Shown: piece after piece, positions 34,559-45,150 of the stretch
Layout of the letters: each line of letters starts with the position of its first letter
Position numbering within the stretch: the stretch's first letter is position 1
Assembly (NCBI RefSeq): GCF_950295315.1
Contig: NC_080181.1
Location: 32,034,764 to 32,098,763 of the forward strand
Direction of reading: 5' to 3'
Source of the DNA: Erinaceus europaeus
Taxonomy: Eukaryota > Chordata > Mammalia > Eulipotyphla > Erinaceidae
DNA length: 64,000 nucleotides
Program-made: the position numbers and the translations under genes
The notes under the pieces: model-generated
The model's database searches: none
Seen by the model: only the letters and a program-made list of their open reading frames with translations
What the model was told of the DNA's origin: nothing

Positions 34559-34608
34559 GACCTGCGCATCTCTCAGATAAGTAAAGACAATTTGGCTACC
34601 TATGCACT

Positions 34609-35394
34609 ATGGCCTTCACTTCTGCTTGTGAAGTGATCTCCAAAGGCCTCTGCTCTTTCTTCACGAGACTGTTTTGCTGTTTCTGGAACGTTTATCTCTG
34701 GACCACTCTGTGGTTTCCACTCGCTCAGGCGAACTCAGAACAGCCAGTGGGAAGAGCCAGTGGGCAGGAGGCGAGGCGCGGAGCTGCTGTTTCCACCTGG
34801 TTAAACAGCCAGCCAGCCGGCTGTGCCCAGACAACCCCGCGCACCGCGCCCACAGCCCCGCAGCCCCGCAGCCCGCAGGAGGCTGACGCCACCATGCAGG
34901 AGCCCGATGCCACCACACAGGAGCCCGATGCCAGCACGCAGGAGCCTGATGCCAGCACGCCGGAGCCCGATGCCACCACGCTGGATCCTGACGCCAACAC
35001 GCAGGAGCCCGATGCCAACACGCTGGAGCCACCATGCAGGAGCCACCATGCAGGAGCCACCATGCAGGAGCCCGATGCCAACATGCTGGAGCCCGATGCC
35101 ACCACACAGGAGCCCAATGCCAGCACGCAGGCCAGCCCACAGGAGCCGGCTCTCCACCGCGTGGCGCAGGGCACTGGACGCGTGATCCCTCTATGCTGCT
35201 CGGCCACTGCAAGCAGGGCAACAGACATGGCAGGGCCATGGGGCAGGGCCACGGCGGCCTATCATGGCCGCCACCCCTGGGCACCTAGGCCCACACCTTC
35301 TACAATACTGGCCCGCCTGCCCTCTTGCTATGAATTCTGGAATGATCCTGGACCTCCCGGAACCCCGGGATCCCTGCTGAAACTGGGCACATGA
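34609..35394 (+). CDS. Hypothetical 261-residue ORF inside the non-autonomous ERV
   Basis: ATG at 34609 is the first long open frame after the primer site, 68 bases downstream. The first 45 residues are hydrophobic and aromatic (SFFTRLFCCFWNVYLW at about 16-31), like a signal or membrane segment, followed by a Ser/Pro/Ala-rich stretch. From about residue 91 comes a run of seven-residue units of the form EPDA(T/S/N)T(Q/L/P), interrupted once by a segment from a 14-base repeat. A Gly/Pro-rich tail ends the frame. No retroviral domain is recognised. Caution: the region is GC-rich and 21-base repeats keep several frames open on both strands, so the ORF may be a by-product of repetition. No claim of function is made. 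Confidence 0.35.
   Translation: MAFTSACEVISKGLCSFFTRLFCCFWNVYLWTTLWFPLAQANSEQPVGRASGQEARRGAAVSTWLNSQPAGCAQTTPRTAPTAPQPRSPQEADATMQEPDATTQEPDASTQEPDASTPEPDATTLDPDANTQEPDANTLEPPCRSHHAGATMQEPDANMLEPDATTQEPNASTQASPQEPALHRVAQGTGRVIPLCCSATASRATDMAGPWGRATAAYHGRHPWAPRPTPSTILARLPSCYEFWNDPGPPGTPGSLLKLGT
34879..35135 (+). repeat. 21-base minisatellite with three 14-base variant units
   Basis: Units of the type gagcccgatgccaccacaca repeat from about 34879. At about 35028-35070 three copies of gagccaccatgcag (14 bases, the 21-base unit minus 7) occur in a row, then 21-base units resume. Confidence 0.9.
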
Positions 35395-35429
35395 GATCTC
35401 CAGCTGCTGGTCCGGTCTGAAGGCAGCCA

Positions 35430-35648
35430 AAAGGTTAAATAGACTTGTTGATATGTAAAACTCTCCATTACCTTCTCTATTAGAAATGGTAGATCGCACA
35501 ATGGCTATGCTAATTATTCTCATGCCTGAGGTTTCCTTTCCTAGACAACTAGGGTGTGACTCCATTTGAATGGGTGTAACAAAAGGTTAAAAGACGTTGT
35601 TGATATGTAAAAGTCTCAAATTCCTTCTCTATTAGAAATATGCTAATA
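35430..35648 (+). repeat. Direct duplication in the ERV internal region
   Basis: A block starting aaaaggttaaatagacttg (35430-35513) recurs in diverged form at 35581-35648 (aaaaggttaaaagacgttg). Both contain ttctctattagaaat. The copies are 151 bases apart. Confidence 0.85.
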
Positions 35649-35978
35649 ACAAGTTTTGTTTCATAGTAAGTAAATTGCAGCCAGCTGCCTTTGGGACTCT
35701 AGGCCGTTCCCCGCCCCCATGCAAATGCCCGTCGAGGCAAGTATGCCCCCCAGAGGCAAGAAAGTAGGGCCCCCAGAGGCAAGAAATGTTTTTTTAAGAT
35801 GATAAAGTTTTGTCCACACAGGCAAAAATGGCCCCCTCAGGCCTTCCCTTGGCAGCACACTGGTTCTTGTTACTTACTTGCATGTTTCTCCATGTTTGTG
35901 CCAGTTTCTTTTTTAAAAATGCCTGTATGATATATGTTTCTGTTCATCCCACACCCTTGATACTGTAGTCATTTAGTT

Positions 35979-35996
35979 AAAAAGAAAAGGGGGAAT
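35979..35996 (+). promoter_or_regulatory. Polypurine tract
   Basis: aaaagaaaagggggaat immediately precedes the 3' LTR, the expected site for plus-strand priming. Confidence 0.9.
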
Positions 35997-36332
35997 TGTT
36001 GTATGCTTTACATTGGGTAGTTCTCCCCCACCGAGAGAATTGGATCAGTCCAGTTAGTTTCGCAGCCCACTTGGCTCCGCCCCTAGGAGCCCCGAGAGAG
36101 GGTCAGAGTTCCAGAGTTCCAGAGTTGGAGAGTTGCAGAGTAAGAGAGAGTGCTTGCGCCACCGCAAAGAGACAGCAGAGTTCTGTTTGTTGATTAGTTT
36201 GGGTTAGTTTATGAATCGTTGTTCCTGAATAAAGAAATACAGCTTCCCTGCCCAGCCGTATGTCTCTCGTCGTCTCTGTTACCCGCCCATGAAGCCAACC
36301 CGGCCAGCTAGACCCACCGAATTTTAACAACA
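35997..36332 (+). repeat. 3' LTR of the non-autonomous ERV
   Basis: 336 bases from TGTTGTATGC to TTTAACAACA. Apart from the 38-base segment missing upstream and scattered substitutions it matches the 5' LTR. Confidence 0.94.
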
Positions 36333-36338
36333 GTGAGT

Positions 36339-37106
36339 GACGTGGGTATACATTTTTTTTTTTTTGGTTAGTCCATTAGACACATACCACTAAATTCTAT
36401 ACAATGTGCCAACTAGGGTAGCTCCTCAAACCACAAATCTCTGAGAACTGTAACTTGCTCCATGCCCCCTCCCTCCAGTCATGTCAGTAAGCCTGTTCTT
36501 TGTATACCATAGGGTTTGTCTGTAACCTTGCTGGCTAACTCAGCTGCCACTACCCACTTCCAATGGAGACTGCCTCCCAGTCTAGGGGCAGGAACTGTCA
36601 TAAATCTGCTTTCCAAACTCATTATTTCAGTTAGGACCAGAATATACACTGTGACCCTGGCCAATGGTACCATATAGAAATCTAATGGAAAGGAGCTTCT
36701 GGGAAAATAGTGTAAAAAGGGAAACCACACATTCTTAATGGTTTACTTTTACACTTAATGGTATAAAAATGCAATGCCCAGTGCCACTGCAGCCATGTTG
36801 TAGCCATAAAAAGCAACCATCTCAGCACTTCTGTTGATGGAAACCAACCCTAAAACTGCCTTCCTCTAACATTCTCACTGAGAGAACCTATAAATATTAG
36901 CACATTTTTTATATTGCTTGCAGTGCTGTATTTTATTATGTAGAATTAAAAAGCAACCAATAAGATGCATAACAACCCTTCAAATGACTTCTCTTGACTC
37001 ATTTCAAACTAGGATAGTAAGACTTTTATCCCCTGAAAATTTGGAAATAGGTTAAGAGAGATGCAGAACAAGCTGTAAGGAATGAATTGAAATGAGAAAT
37101 GTGAGC
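36339..37106. other. Unassigned sequence
   Basis: Begins with a T-run at 36353-36365. The rest, including an A/T-rich block around 36890-36990, is unrecognised. Confidence 0.45.
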
Positions 37107-37258
37107 TGTGGTCCGGGAGGTGGCAGAGAGCATCAGACTCTCAAGCATGAGGTCCTGAGTTCAGTCCCCTGCAGCACATGTGCCGGTATGATGTCTGGTT
37201 CTTTCCCTCTCTCCTCCTATCTTTCTCATTAATAACTAAATAAAATCTTTGAGAGAGA
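37107..37258 (+). repeat. Group C-related SINE
   Basis: Head gtggtccgggaggtggcaga, then gactctcaagcatgaggtcc and B box gagttcagtcccc, ending in a short (AAAT)n tail. Confidence 0.8.
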
Positions 37259-37289
37259 GAAATGTGAGCTTAGGAAAATGCAAAAAGGG

Positions 37290-37600
37290 ATTGGGAGGAA
37301 GCAGGTAGTGGCACAGCTGACTAAGTGCAAACAGTACTAAGCACATAACCCATGCAAAGACCCAGGTTCAAGCCTCCAGCTCCCCACCTGCTGGGGGCAT
37401 GCTTCACCAACAGTGAAGCATACCTGCTGGTATCTATCTTTCTCTCTCTCCCTATCTCCTTCTCCTCTCTGTTTCTCTCTGTTCTACCCAATGAAAAAAA
37501 AAAGTGGCCACCAGGAGCAGTGACTCTATAGTGTTGATGCTTAGCCCCATTGATAACCCTAGAAGTGATGAAGAAGAAGGAGAAGGAGGAGAAGAAAGAT
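37290..37600 (+). repeat. Group B SINE with 3' extension
   Basis: Head ggaagcaggtagtggcacag, B box ggttcaagcctcc, CT body, extension ggccaccaggagcagtgact, then an AGA/AGG-rich tail. Confidence 0.88.
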
Positions 37601-38127
37601 GATAGAATTATCACCCATCACCATACAAAGTTAATTTTTTTTTACTATGAGAACACTAGACTGATGGTAATATCTAGCAAATTCATTTGTCTAAAGAATT
37701 AAGTGAAGTCACGGGATATAAAACCAACCCATAAAATCTGGTTGCATTTCTACACACAAACAATGAACCAGCAGAAGAAAAGCAAAGAGCTAATTTAATT
37801 GACAATAAATAAAAAAGTTAAATAGTGAGTTATGAAACATAACCTGGGAAGTGAAAGAACTATACCCTGAAGGCTACAGGAGATTGGAGAGAAACCAAAG
37901 AAGACAAAAATAGGAAGACAGCTATGTTTATGGTTGGAAGACATAATATTGTTAAGATGCCTATATCACATAAAGTTACAACTCAAACAGAATTTCAGTA
38001 AATACTCCAGTGATTTTTTGGTTTTTGTATGTTTGTTTCTGAAGTTAAAAATAATTGTCCAAAAGTTTATATAGATTATCAAAGGTTCCCAAGTAGCCAC
38101 AAACACACTTTTAAAAGAATAAAGCAG

Positions 38128-38405
38128 GGGTCAGGTGGTAGTGTAGCAGGTTAAGCGCACGTGGCATGAAGCACAAGGACCGGCAGCATAAGGATCCCGG
38201 TTCGAGTCCCTGGCTCCCCACCTGCAGGGGAGTTGCTTCACAGGTGGTGAAGCAGGTCTGCAGGTGTCTATCTTTCTCTTCCTCTCTCTGTCTTCCCCTC
38301 CTCTCTCCATTTCTCCTCTCTCCATTTCTCTCTGCCCTATTCAACAATGACAGTAAAATAAAACAACAAGAGCAAAAAAAGAGAAAATAAATAATAAAAA
38401 AATGT
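38128..38405 (+). repeat. Group A SINE, full length
   Basis: Head ggggtcaggtggtagtgtag, B box ggttcgagtcc, body with a short internal duplication of ctctctccatttct near 38305. Confidence 0.94.
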
Positions 38406-38419
38406 TTAAAAAATATAAA

Positions 38420-38712
38420 TAGGAAGTTGGGCAGTAGAGCAGCGGGTTAAGCACGCGTGGCCCAAAGCGCAAGAACCAGCACAAGGATCCCTATTTGAGC
38501 CCCTGGGTCCCCACCTGCAGGGGAGTCGCTTTACAGGCAGTGAAGCAGGTCTGCAGGTATCCTATCTTCCTCTCCCCCTCTATGTCTTCCCCTCCTCTCT
38601 CCATTTCTCTCTGTCCTATCCAAAAACAACATCTATAACAACAACAATAACTACAACAAGGGCAACAAAATGGAATAACTAAATAACTAAATATAAAAAA
38701 GATAAATAAAAG
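38420..38712 (+). repeat. Group A SINE, second copy in the same orientation
   Basis: Head aggaagttgggcagtagagc, weak B box (tatttgagccc) and full body, 15 bases after the first copy. Confidence 0.92.
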
Positions 38713-39290
38713 AATAAAGTTAAATATTTCACTCTTCATGATTTCAAAAGTTACTATAAAGATGTAATCATCAGAACAATGTGGTTTTGACATAAAGAAA
38801 AACACACAGAACAATGGGGCAGAAGACAAAATAGAAATGAACCATTGCCTATGTTTTCAAATGATCTTCAACTCAGTGCAAAGTCTGTATAAAAGGGGGA
38901 AAGATAGTCCATTCAACAAATAGTAGAGGAAAAAAAACTGCATATTCACAAGCAAAAACAAACAAAAAAGAAGTTAAATCCATAGTCCACACTATACACA
39001 AAAACTGATTTTTCTTTTTTCAGATCAAAGACCTAAGCTTAAGACCTAAATTGTATAACTCTTAAAGAAAGCAGGTTGATATGACCCATACCATTGGTAA
39101 TAATGCCTTGGCTATGACTTCCAAAACACAGGAAAAAACACAGAAAAAATTGGCAAAATAAAATTTTAATCAGACAATTTTAAAATGTTGTGCTCTAGAC
39201 CATAGGCCGAATCTTTGAAATGTTGACTCTCTTAAAAGCTTAGACCAGGGCAAACAGAAGCAACCGGTGGCATTACTCTATAAGACATAG

Positions 39291-41490
39291 CTATATAGAA
39301 ATAATGTCAAAGGATATAAATTATAGTGATGTGTATGATACAGCAAATCCTGACAAGGTATTTTCAAAGTTAACCCAACTGTCAAATAATTACAGCAATA
39401 AAACTATCTATTGTCTTCTTAAACCCTAAGACACCAGCAACCTCCTGCTTCCTCCTTAGAGCCTATGTTCCCCCAGTCCAAGAACCTCTAGGGTGGGGCT
39501 CACTTTCCTGCATGCTTCTCTCAGTTCATACCAAATGATATCACAACTGCTGATCCCAACCTAATCAACACAGTGAATACCACATTAGCATGCTTCACTT
39601 CAGACTGTGTCCAGAGATGTCAGGCATGGAATGCCAACCCTTCAGTCTCATTACTCAGGTGAGACCTTTCCTTTCATAGGATTCTTTAATTCCAATTCAG
39701 GTGATTCACTTCCTAACAATGTCCCAAAGCCTATAGTCCCAAAACCAGGTCCCGTGAGCTAAAGCATATGTTCACACGTATCCATAAATTAGGGAAAAAT
39801 ATATACCTGAAAGCAATAGTGCATAATAGTCTGCAGTGAGTCAGTATATGCAGCAAGCAAGCAGAAAGACCTAAAAAGACACCATAAAGTTCATAATGAA
39901 ATAGTGTCTACTTAGACTTAGATACCCTCCTCACCTACTTCCTATTATACTTCCCTCAGTCACTCCAAAGCTAACCTTATGAAAATAAGGAATACGAAAG
40001 CTGAATAAGGGCAAGAGACTGGCATAACTTTAATGATGACTCTTTAGTCACTATCAGGTCTAGTGGGGAGTCATCAGCTGGGGCCCTAAACGGGGAGTCC
40101 TGAAATTCCCAAACAGACATGATGGGCCTAGACCTCGAATAGATCCTCCTCTCCACCGTTACTGGTCATCTCTATCAGGAACAACACAATAGACCCCTTT
40201 GTGGACCCCCATAAGACCCTGCCCTCAAAGTGGCTCAACAACAGTAGAAAGTGTTCCATCCTCCAAAAGGAGGCTGGACAACATATTCTATGTTCCACCT
40301 GAGAAAGATGGGTCCTGAAAGTGGGGCAGCTTGGAATGTTCTTACTCATGACCACAGAATGTGAGCTCAGATCTATAGGGATGCAGAGGTCACACAGGCT
40401 CCTAAACTTAATATGGGCCTCAGATCAGATCAGATAATATCAACAGGGTTTATAGTCAACAATATTTATATACCTTTCCCATATTTGGGAGCTATTCTCT
40501 TCCCTGATCCAGCTTTCTGGTCTTTTTCCAGCTACGGCATCATCTCCCCAGACAACAACTTGGATTCACCTGCATATCAGATGTCAGGCTCAGGAAACAA
40601 AAACAAATACAAAAACAAAAAAACTAGTGTAGTCACGGGCTCTTTGGAATATAACTAAAATAGGACTACTTCTACAAAATGGAGATTTCCCCCCCACACA
40701 CACCAACTCTTCATACAAACTATTCCAGCCTTTTGGTTCATGATTAGTCAACAACTTGTTTGGCTTTATATGTTAACTCTTTTTTCAGACACCAGGCTCC
40801 AGATGACCCCACCAGTGTGTCCTGGAGCTCTGATTCCCTGGAGCCCCACCCCACTAGGAAAAGAGAGAGACAGGCTGGGAGTAATGGATTGACCTGCCAA
40901 TGCCCATGTTCAGTGGGGAAGCAATTACAGAAGCCAGACCTTCCTCCTTCTTTCCTCCTCCCCATAATGACCCTGGGTCCATACTACCAGAAGGATAAAG
41001 AATAGGAAAGCTATCAGGGAGGGGATGGAATAAGGAGTTCTGTGGTGGGAATAATTGTGTGGAGTTGTACCCCTCTTATCCTATGGTTTTGTCAGTGTTT
41101 CCTTTTTTTTTTTTTTTTCCTCCTCCAGGGTTATTGCTGGGCTCGGTGCCTGCACCATGAATCCACCGCCCCTGGAGGCCATTTTTTCCCCCTTTTGTTG
41201 CCCTTGTTATAGCTTCGTTGTGGTTATTATTATTGCCCTTGTTGACGCAATTCGTTGTTGGATAGAACAGAGAGAATTGGAGAGAGGAGGGGAAGACAGA
41301 GAAGGGGAGAGAAAGATAGACACCTGCAGACCTGCTTCACCGCCTGTGAAGCGACTCCCCTGCAGGTGGGGAGCCGGGGGCTCGAACCGGGACCCTTACG
41401 CCGGTCCCTGCGCTTTGCGCCACATGCACTTAACCCACTGCGCCACCGCCCGACCCCCAGTGTTTCCTTTTTATAAGTAAGAATTAAAAA
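39291..41490 (+). repeat. L1 3'-UTR-type repeat, longest copy in the window
   Basis: The certain part is 40060-41490, with the same blocks and terminal signature as other copies. Sequence from about 39291 may be the same element further 5'; no second copy here tests that. It is interrupted near its end by the SINE at 41108-41458. Confidence 0.6.
41108..41458 (-). repeat. Group A SINE with 3' extension and target duplication
   Basis: Flanked by the exact 15-base duplication cagtgtttccttttt (41093-41107 and 41459-41473). It splits the terminal signature of the L1-type repeat. Confidence 0.95.
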
Positions 41491-41844
41491 AATATTGTGC
41501 TCCTATCAATAATCACTAGGGAAATTAATATAAAAACCACAATGAGTTACCACTTAGATGATAATGCGATATCATTAAAGATGATTTTTATAAAAATAGA
41601 AAATAACAAATGTTGCCAAGGATGTGGAGAAAACAGAACCCATTTGCATTATTGGAGAAAATGTTAAAAAAAATAGCATAGTTTTCCTGGAATAAATAGT
41701 ATGATTGCTTCTCAAAAAAAAAAAGAAAGAAAGAACTATCATGTGATTCTTATATGGGTACTTATAATCCCACTATGAGTACTGGCAAAAGAACTGAGAT
41801 TGGGGACAGATATTTGTATATCCATTAACACTGTTATTAAAAAA

Positions 41845-41962
41845 TATGTTAAGGGAGACCAGTTCTCAGCTCTACTTTATGGTGGGGATTGAACCTGGAA
41901 CCTCAAAACTTCAAGCATGGATGTCTTTTGTATGACAATTATACTATCTTTCCAGCCCCACA
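41845..41962 (-). repeat. Group C SINE fragment
   Basis: agaccagttctcagctctac, gggattgaacctggaacctc and a reversed head ending atctttccagccc. Confidence 0.8.
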
Positions 41963-41989
41963 TTAACACTATTAAGAATAGCAAAAGGT

Positions 41990-42258
41990 GGGAGTCGGGC
42001 AGTAGCACAACGGGTTAAGTGCACGTGGCACAAAACACAAGGACTGGTGTAAGGATCCCAGTTCGAGCCCCTGGCTCCCCACCTGCAGTGGAGTCGCTTC
42101 ACAGGTGGTGAAGCAGGTCTGTAGGTGTCTATCTTTCTCTCCCCCTCTCTGTCTTCCCCTTCTTTCTCCATTTCTCTCTGTCCTATCCAACAACAAAGGC
42201 AGACAACAATAAAACAAGGGCAACAAAAAAGGGAATAAAAAATTAAAAAAAAAAAAAA
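41990..42258 (+). repeat. Group A SINE with target duplication
   Basis: Flanked by the exact 13-base duplication aatagcaaaaggt (41977-41989 and 42259-42271). Full head, B box gttcgagccc, body and tail. Confidence 0.95.
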
Positions 42259-42680
42259 AATAGCAAAAGGTTAAAACAACTCAAGTAATAGCAAAAGGTT
42301 AAAACAACTCAACAAACGGATAAACAGATAAAATGTGGTGTGCCTATACAACAGAATATTATTCAGTCTTAAGAAATAAGGAAATTCTGGAACATACTAC
42401 AACACTCCTTGAAGTCATTATGGTTAAGTGACTTAAACCATTCGGAATAGAACAAAATTGCCATGATTTTACCAGAAGTAGTCAAATTACAGACACAGAC
42501 CGAATGGTGGTTGACAGAGGTTGCAAGAAGGGAGAATAGAGAATTATTATATAACCAACCAGTACAGAGTATAAATTTAAAAAAGGTCTACAAAATCTTC
42601 TAGATAATAATTATAACTGCTGCACATAATTGCATGTATTCAATACCATGAACTATAAACTTAAAGAGAGTAAATACCAG

Positions 42681-42862
42681 GACTATGTAGTGGCACACTC
42701 AGCTGAACGCACACATTACCATACACAAGGACCCAGGTTCAAATCCGTGCCCCATCCACCTTGCATGAAAAGTGAAGCAGGGCTGCAGATGCTTCACTTT
42801 CTCTCTCCCTCTTTATCCCTCCTCCCCTTTCAATTCCTCTCTGTCCTATCAAAATTGAAAGT
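42681..42862 (+). repeat. Group B SINE
   Basis: Head aggactatgtagtggcacac, B box ggttcaaatcc, CT-rich body. Confidence 0.85.
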
Positions 42863-42866
42863 AAAG

Positions 42867-43020
42867 GGGGTGGCGGGTAGTAGCACACCAAGTTAAGCGT
42901 ACATATTATAAAATTAAAATGAAAACTAAATTAAATAAAGAAAAAATGATCACCAGGAATGGTGAATTCATTGTGCAGGCACGAAGCCCTAGAGATAACA
43001 CTCGTGGTAATAAAAAAAAA
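42867..43020 (+). repeat. Group B SINE, internally deleted, with 3' extension
   Basis: The head ggtggcgggtagtagcacac is followed almost directly by an A-rich stretch and the extension gatcaccaggaatggtgaat; the B box and body are missing. Confidence 0.78.
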
Positions 43021-43028
43021 ATCTTTAT

Positions 43029-43300
43029 GGGCCGGGCGGTGGTGCACCCAGTTAATCATAAATAGTACAAAGTACAAACACCGAGCAAGGATCCCGGTTC
43101 AAGTCTCTGCTCCCCACCTGCAGAGGGAACGCTTCAAAGCAGTGAAGCAGGTCTGTAGGTGTCTATCTTTCTCTCTCCCCTCTCAATTTCTCTCTGTCCT
43201 ATCCGATAAAATTAAATTAAAAAAAAAATGGTGCCAGGAGCAGTGGATTCATAGTGCTGGCACTGAGGCCCCAGAAATAGTCCTGGAGGGGGAAAAAAAT
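43029..43300 (+). repeat. Group B SINE with 3' extension
   Basis: Head gggccgggcggtggtgcacc, B box ggttcaagtct, CT body, A-run, extension gtgccaggagcagtggattc. Confidence 0.9.
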
Positions 43301-43710
43301 GGGTAAATTCCATGTTATGTCTATTTTATCACACAAAAAATATGAGGGTTATATAAATGCTGTGTACTTTGTGGGGTGGTACAGAGTACTTCAGAGTAAA
43401 TATGGACATCCAAGCTCATCAAAATGAACACTTAACAGGAATGCATTTTATTTTAAGTAAATTTTCTCCCCCTCTCCTCCCTTCTATCCTCTCTCTACGC
43501 CTTACTCCCTTAATTTCTGATCTATGGCTCCTTTATTCCCCTAATGTATTCACTAGACATGAATGTTTTAGGAGAAGAGGATAGGAGGAACTCAACTATA
43601 TAATTTCAACATCACCTACAATGGAGCCAGACGTAAAGTGTGTAGTCAATAAATGCTGCTTGTTTAAATTGAAAATTCTATCATTTGTATGCAAGGAAAA
43701 CAGCTAATGG
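43301..43710. other. Unassigned sequence
   Basis: Nothing recognised beyond a T/C-rich patch. Confidence 0.45.
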
Positions 43711-43945
43711 CACTATTTAGTGTGAGTGTGTTACATGCCAGATTTTAATCTTAACTCTACAAATTTGATGCCTCCACAAGAATCCAAAGAAGAGGAATCT
43801 ATAGTTGCTATGTTTATGTTTATTAAATTAGCAAATTGAGGTTACGAGAAATGGAGTCACTTGTCCAAGCACATAAATAGCACGGCTGAGAGTTGCAGTA
43901 TGCTTGTTTCTTGTTGCAAATTCTTAACTACTTCATGGGAGTTAG
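43711..43945 (+). repeat. MIR, near full length
   Basis: The order gtgttacatgccagatttt, ttagcaaattgaggttacga, gtcacttgtccaagcacata and cacggctgagagttgcagta is that of MIR. Confidence 0.82.
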
Positions 43946-44484
43946 AGGTTGCTGGGGTTTTCCTGTTTGCTTTGTTTTGTTTGTTTTTTACTAAGTGCCC
44001 CTGAAATCACCAACTGTAAATAGAGCATATAATCAAGCATGTCCTGTAGACTCTCCCCACTGTGCAGTGGGGTACATGATGGAGAGATACTCAGGGAATC
44101 CAGTGTGAGTTTATCGCAGAATCAGCTGCATTTCAGATGGCCAAGGGAATAGACCCATAAATCACTTCTTCCTGCAAATGCCCTCTGCACTTTCAGATTA
44201 CTCACTAGAGCTTCTCTACCCTCAAAAACTTGCAGATGTATTTCCAGAAGGTGCCACCTCTATTTTGCAAAACAGGCATGCCTCCCTTGCTCATACTCTC
44301 TGAATATTATGAAATTTGCAAATATCACAATTATAATAAGCAGTAGAAGACAGGACAAGTTAAATATCAACTATCTAGGAAGGGATCATTATCTCAACCA
44401 GGCTTCAAATGCCAGAATCTCTGGTTGTGATTTCAGTGACTATCCAATTACCACAAATCAAATGAGAATCTCTTCATTAGAAAA
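43946..44484. other. Unique sequence
   Basis: Nothing recognised. Confidence 0.5.
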
Positions 44485-44489
44485 GGTGT

Positions 44490-44548
<59 letters not shown>

Positions 44549-44550
44549 GC
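44485..44550 (+). repeat. (GT)n followed by (GA)n
   Basis: About twenty GT units, then ten GA units without a gap. Confidence 0.95.
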
Positions 44551-44734
44551 GGGGGAGATAAGTAAGACATACAGACTTGGAATATCTACTATGCATCCCA
44601 TATTGGGCACTGGGAAGAAAAAAGATAAGCCAGAATTAATGCACTTAATAAAAGACATATAGGACATGGGTGAAAATGAAAACAACCATGATAGAGATAC
44701 CTTTTTAGAGAAAGCATAAAAAGCACAGGACAGG

Positions 44735-44996
44735 GTGCCGGCCAGTGGCATACTCGGTACATACACATAGTACTAAACACAAGGACCTGAGGTTGAGCTT
44801 CCACTCCCCACCTGCAGTGGGTCCACTTCATGACTGGTGAAGCAGGTCTGCCGGTATCTCTCTTTCTCTCTCCCTATCTTCACCTCCCCCTCTCAATTTC
44901 TCTCTGTCTTATCCAATAAAATGGGGAGAAAAATGGCCACTAGGAGCAGTGGATTCCTAGTGCTGGCACCAAGCCCCAGTGATCAACCAGGAAGAT

Positions 44997-44998
<2 letters not shown>
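44735..44998 (+). repeat. Group B SINE with 3' extension
   Basis: Head gtgccggccagtggcatact, gtactaaacacaaggacc, CT body and extension ggccactaggagcagtggat. Confidence 0.88.
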
Positions 44999-45036
<38 letters not shown>

Positions 45037-45049
45037 AAAGAATGATGCC

Positions 45050-45094
<45 letters not shown>

Positions 45095-45150
45095 GGTGTA
45101 GGTGTAGGTGTAGGTGTAGGTGTAGGTGTAGGTATAGGTATAGATATATA
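44999..45150 (+). repeat. Compound microsatellite: (GA)n, (GT)n, (GTGTAG)n
   Basis: GA run at 45001-45032, GT run at 45053-45092, then about eight gtgtag hexamers decaying to gtatag by about 45143. It grew from the tail of the preceding SINE. Confidence 0.93.

Larger units (their letters stand above)
34240..35996 (+). mobile_element. Non-autonomous ERV2-like LTR element, 5' LTR and internal region
   Basis: With the 3' LTR, this forms a structurally complete element of 2093 bases (34240-36332) flanked by the exact 6-base duplication gtgagt (34234-34239 and 36333-36338). Six-base duplications and a lysine-tRNA-like primer site fit betaretrovirus-like (ERV2/ERVK) elements. The internal region is only 1458 bases. 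No gag, protease, reverse transcriptase, integrase or env similarity can be seen. It must have been moved by enzymes from another ERV, as with mouse ETn elements. The LTRs differ at roughly 5 per cent of aligned bases, so it is not recent. Confidence 0.88.
37640..39290 (+). pseudogene. Ancient L1M ORF2 remains, split by two SINEs
   Basis: Reading through many stops gives L1 ORF2-like text: around 37840-37990 a segment like YPEGYRRLE...NQRRQK, and around 38730-39240 the more C-terminal part. SINEs at 38128-38405 and 38420-38712 interrupt it. Far more decayed than the copy at 448-1802. Confidence 0.7.
41491..42670 (+). repeat. Old L1 (L1M-type) C-terminus and 3' UTR, split by SINEs
   Basis: Contains aaaaccacaatgagttacca, ggatgtggagaaaacagaac, agaatattattcagtcttaa and gaatggtggttgacagaggt in the standard L1M order. 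SINEs at 41845-41962 and 41990-42258 interrupt it. Confidence 0.85.

Noticed and set aside
34879..35135. CRISPR-like array
   Set aside because: Directly adjoining 21- and 14-base units without unique spacers in a mammalian ERV: a minisatellite.
34661..35284. Several 118-207 codon minus-strand open frames across the ERV minisatellite
   Set aside because: They mirror the 21-base repeat, whose length is a multiple of three, so any stop-free unit stays open. The text is only repeats of the unit (for example ACWHRAP).
45092..45143. Interstitial telomere repeat
   Set aside because: The hexamer is GTGTAG, not TTAGGG.
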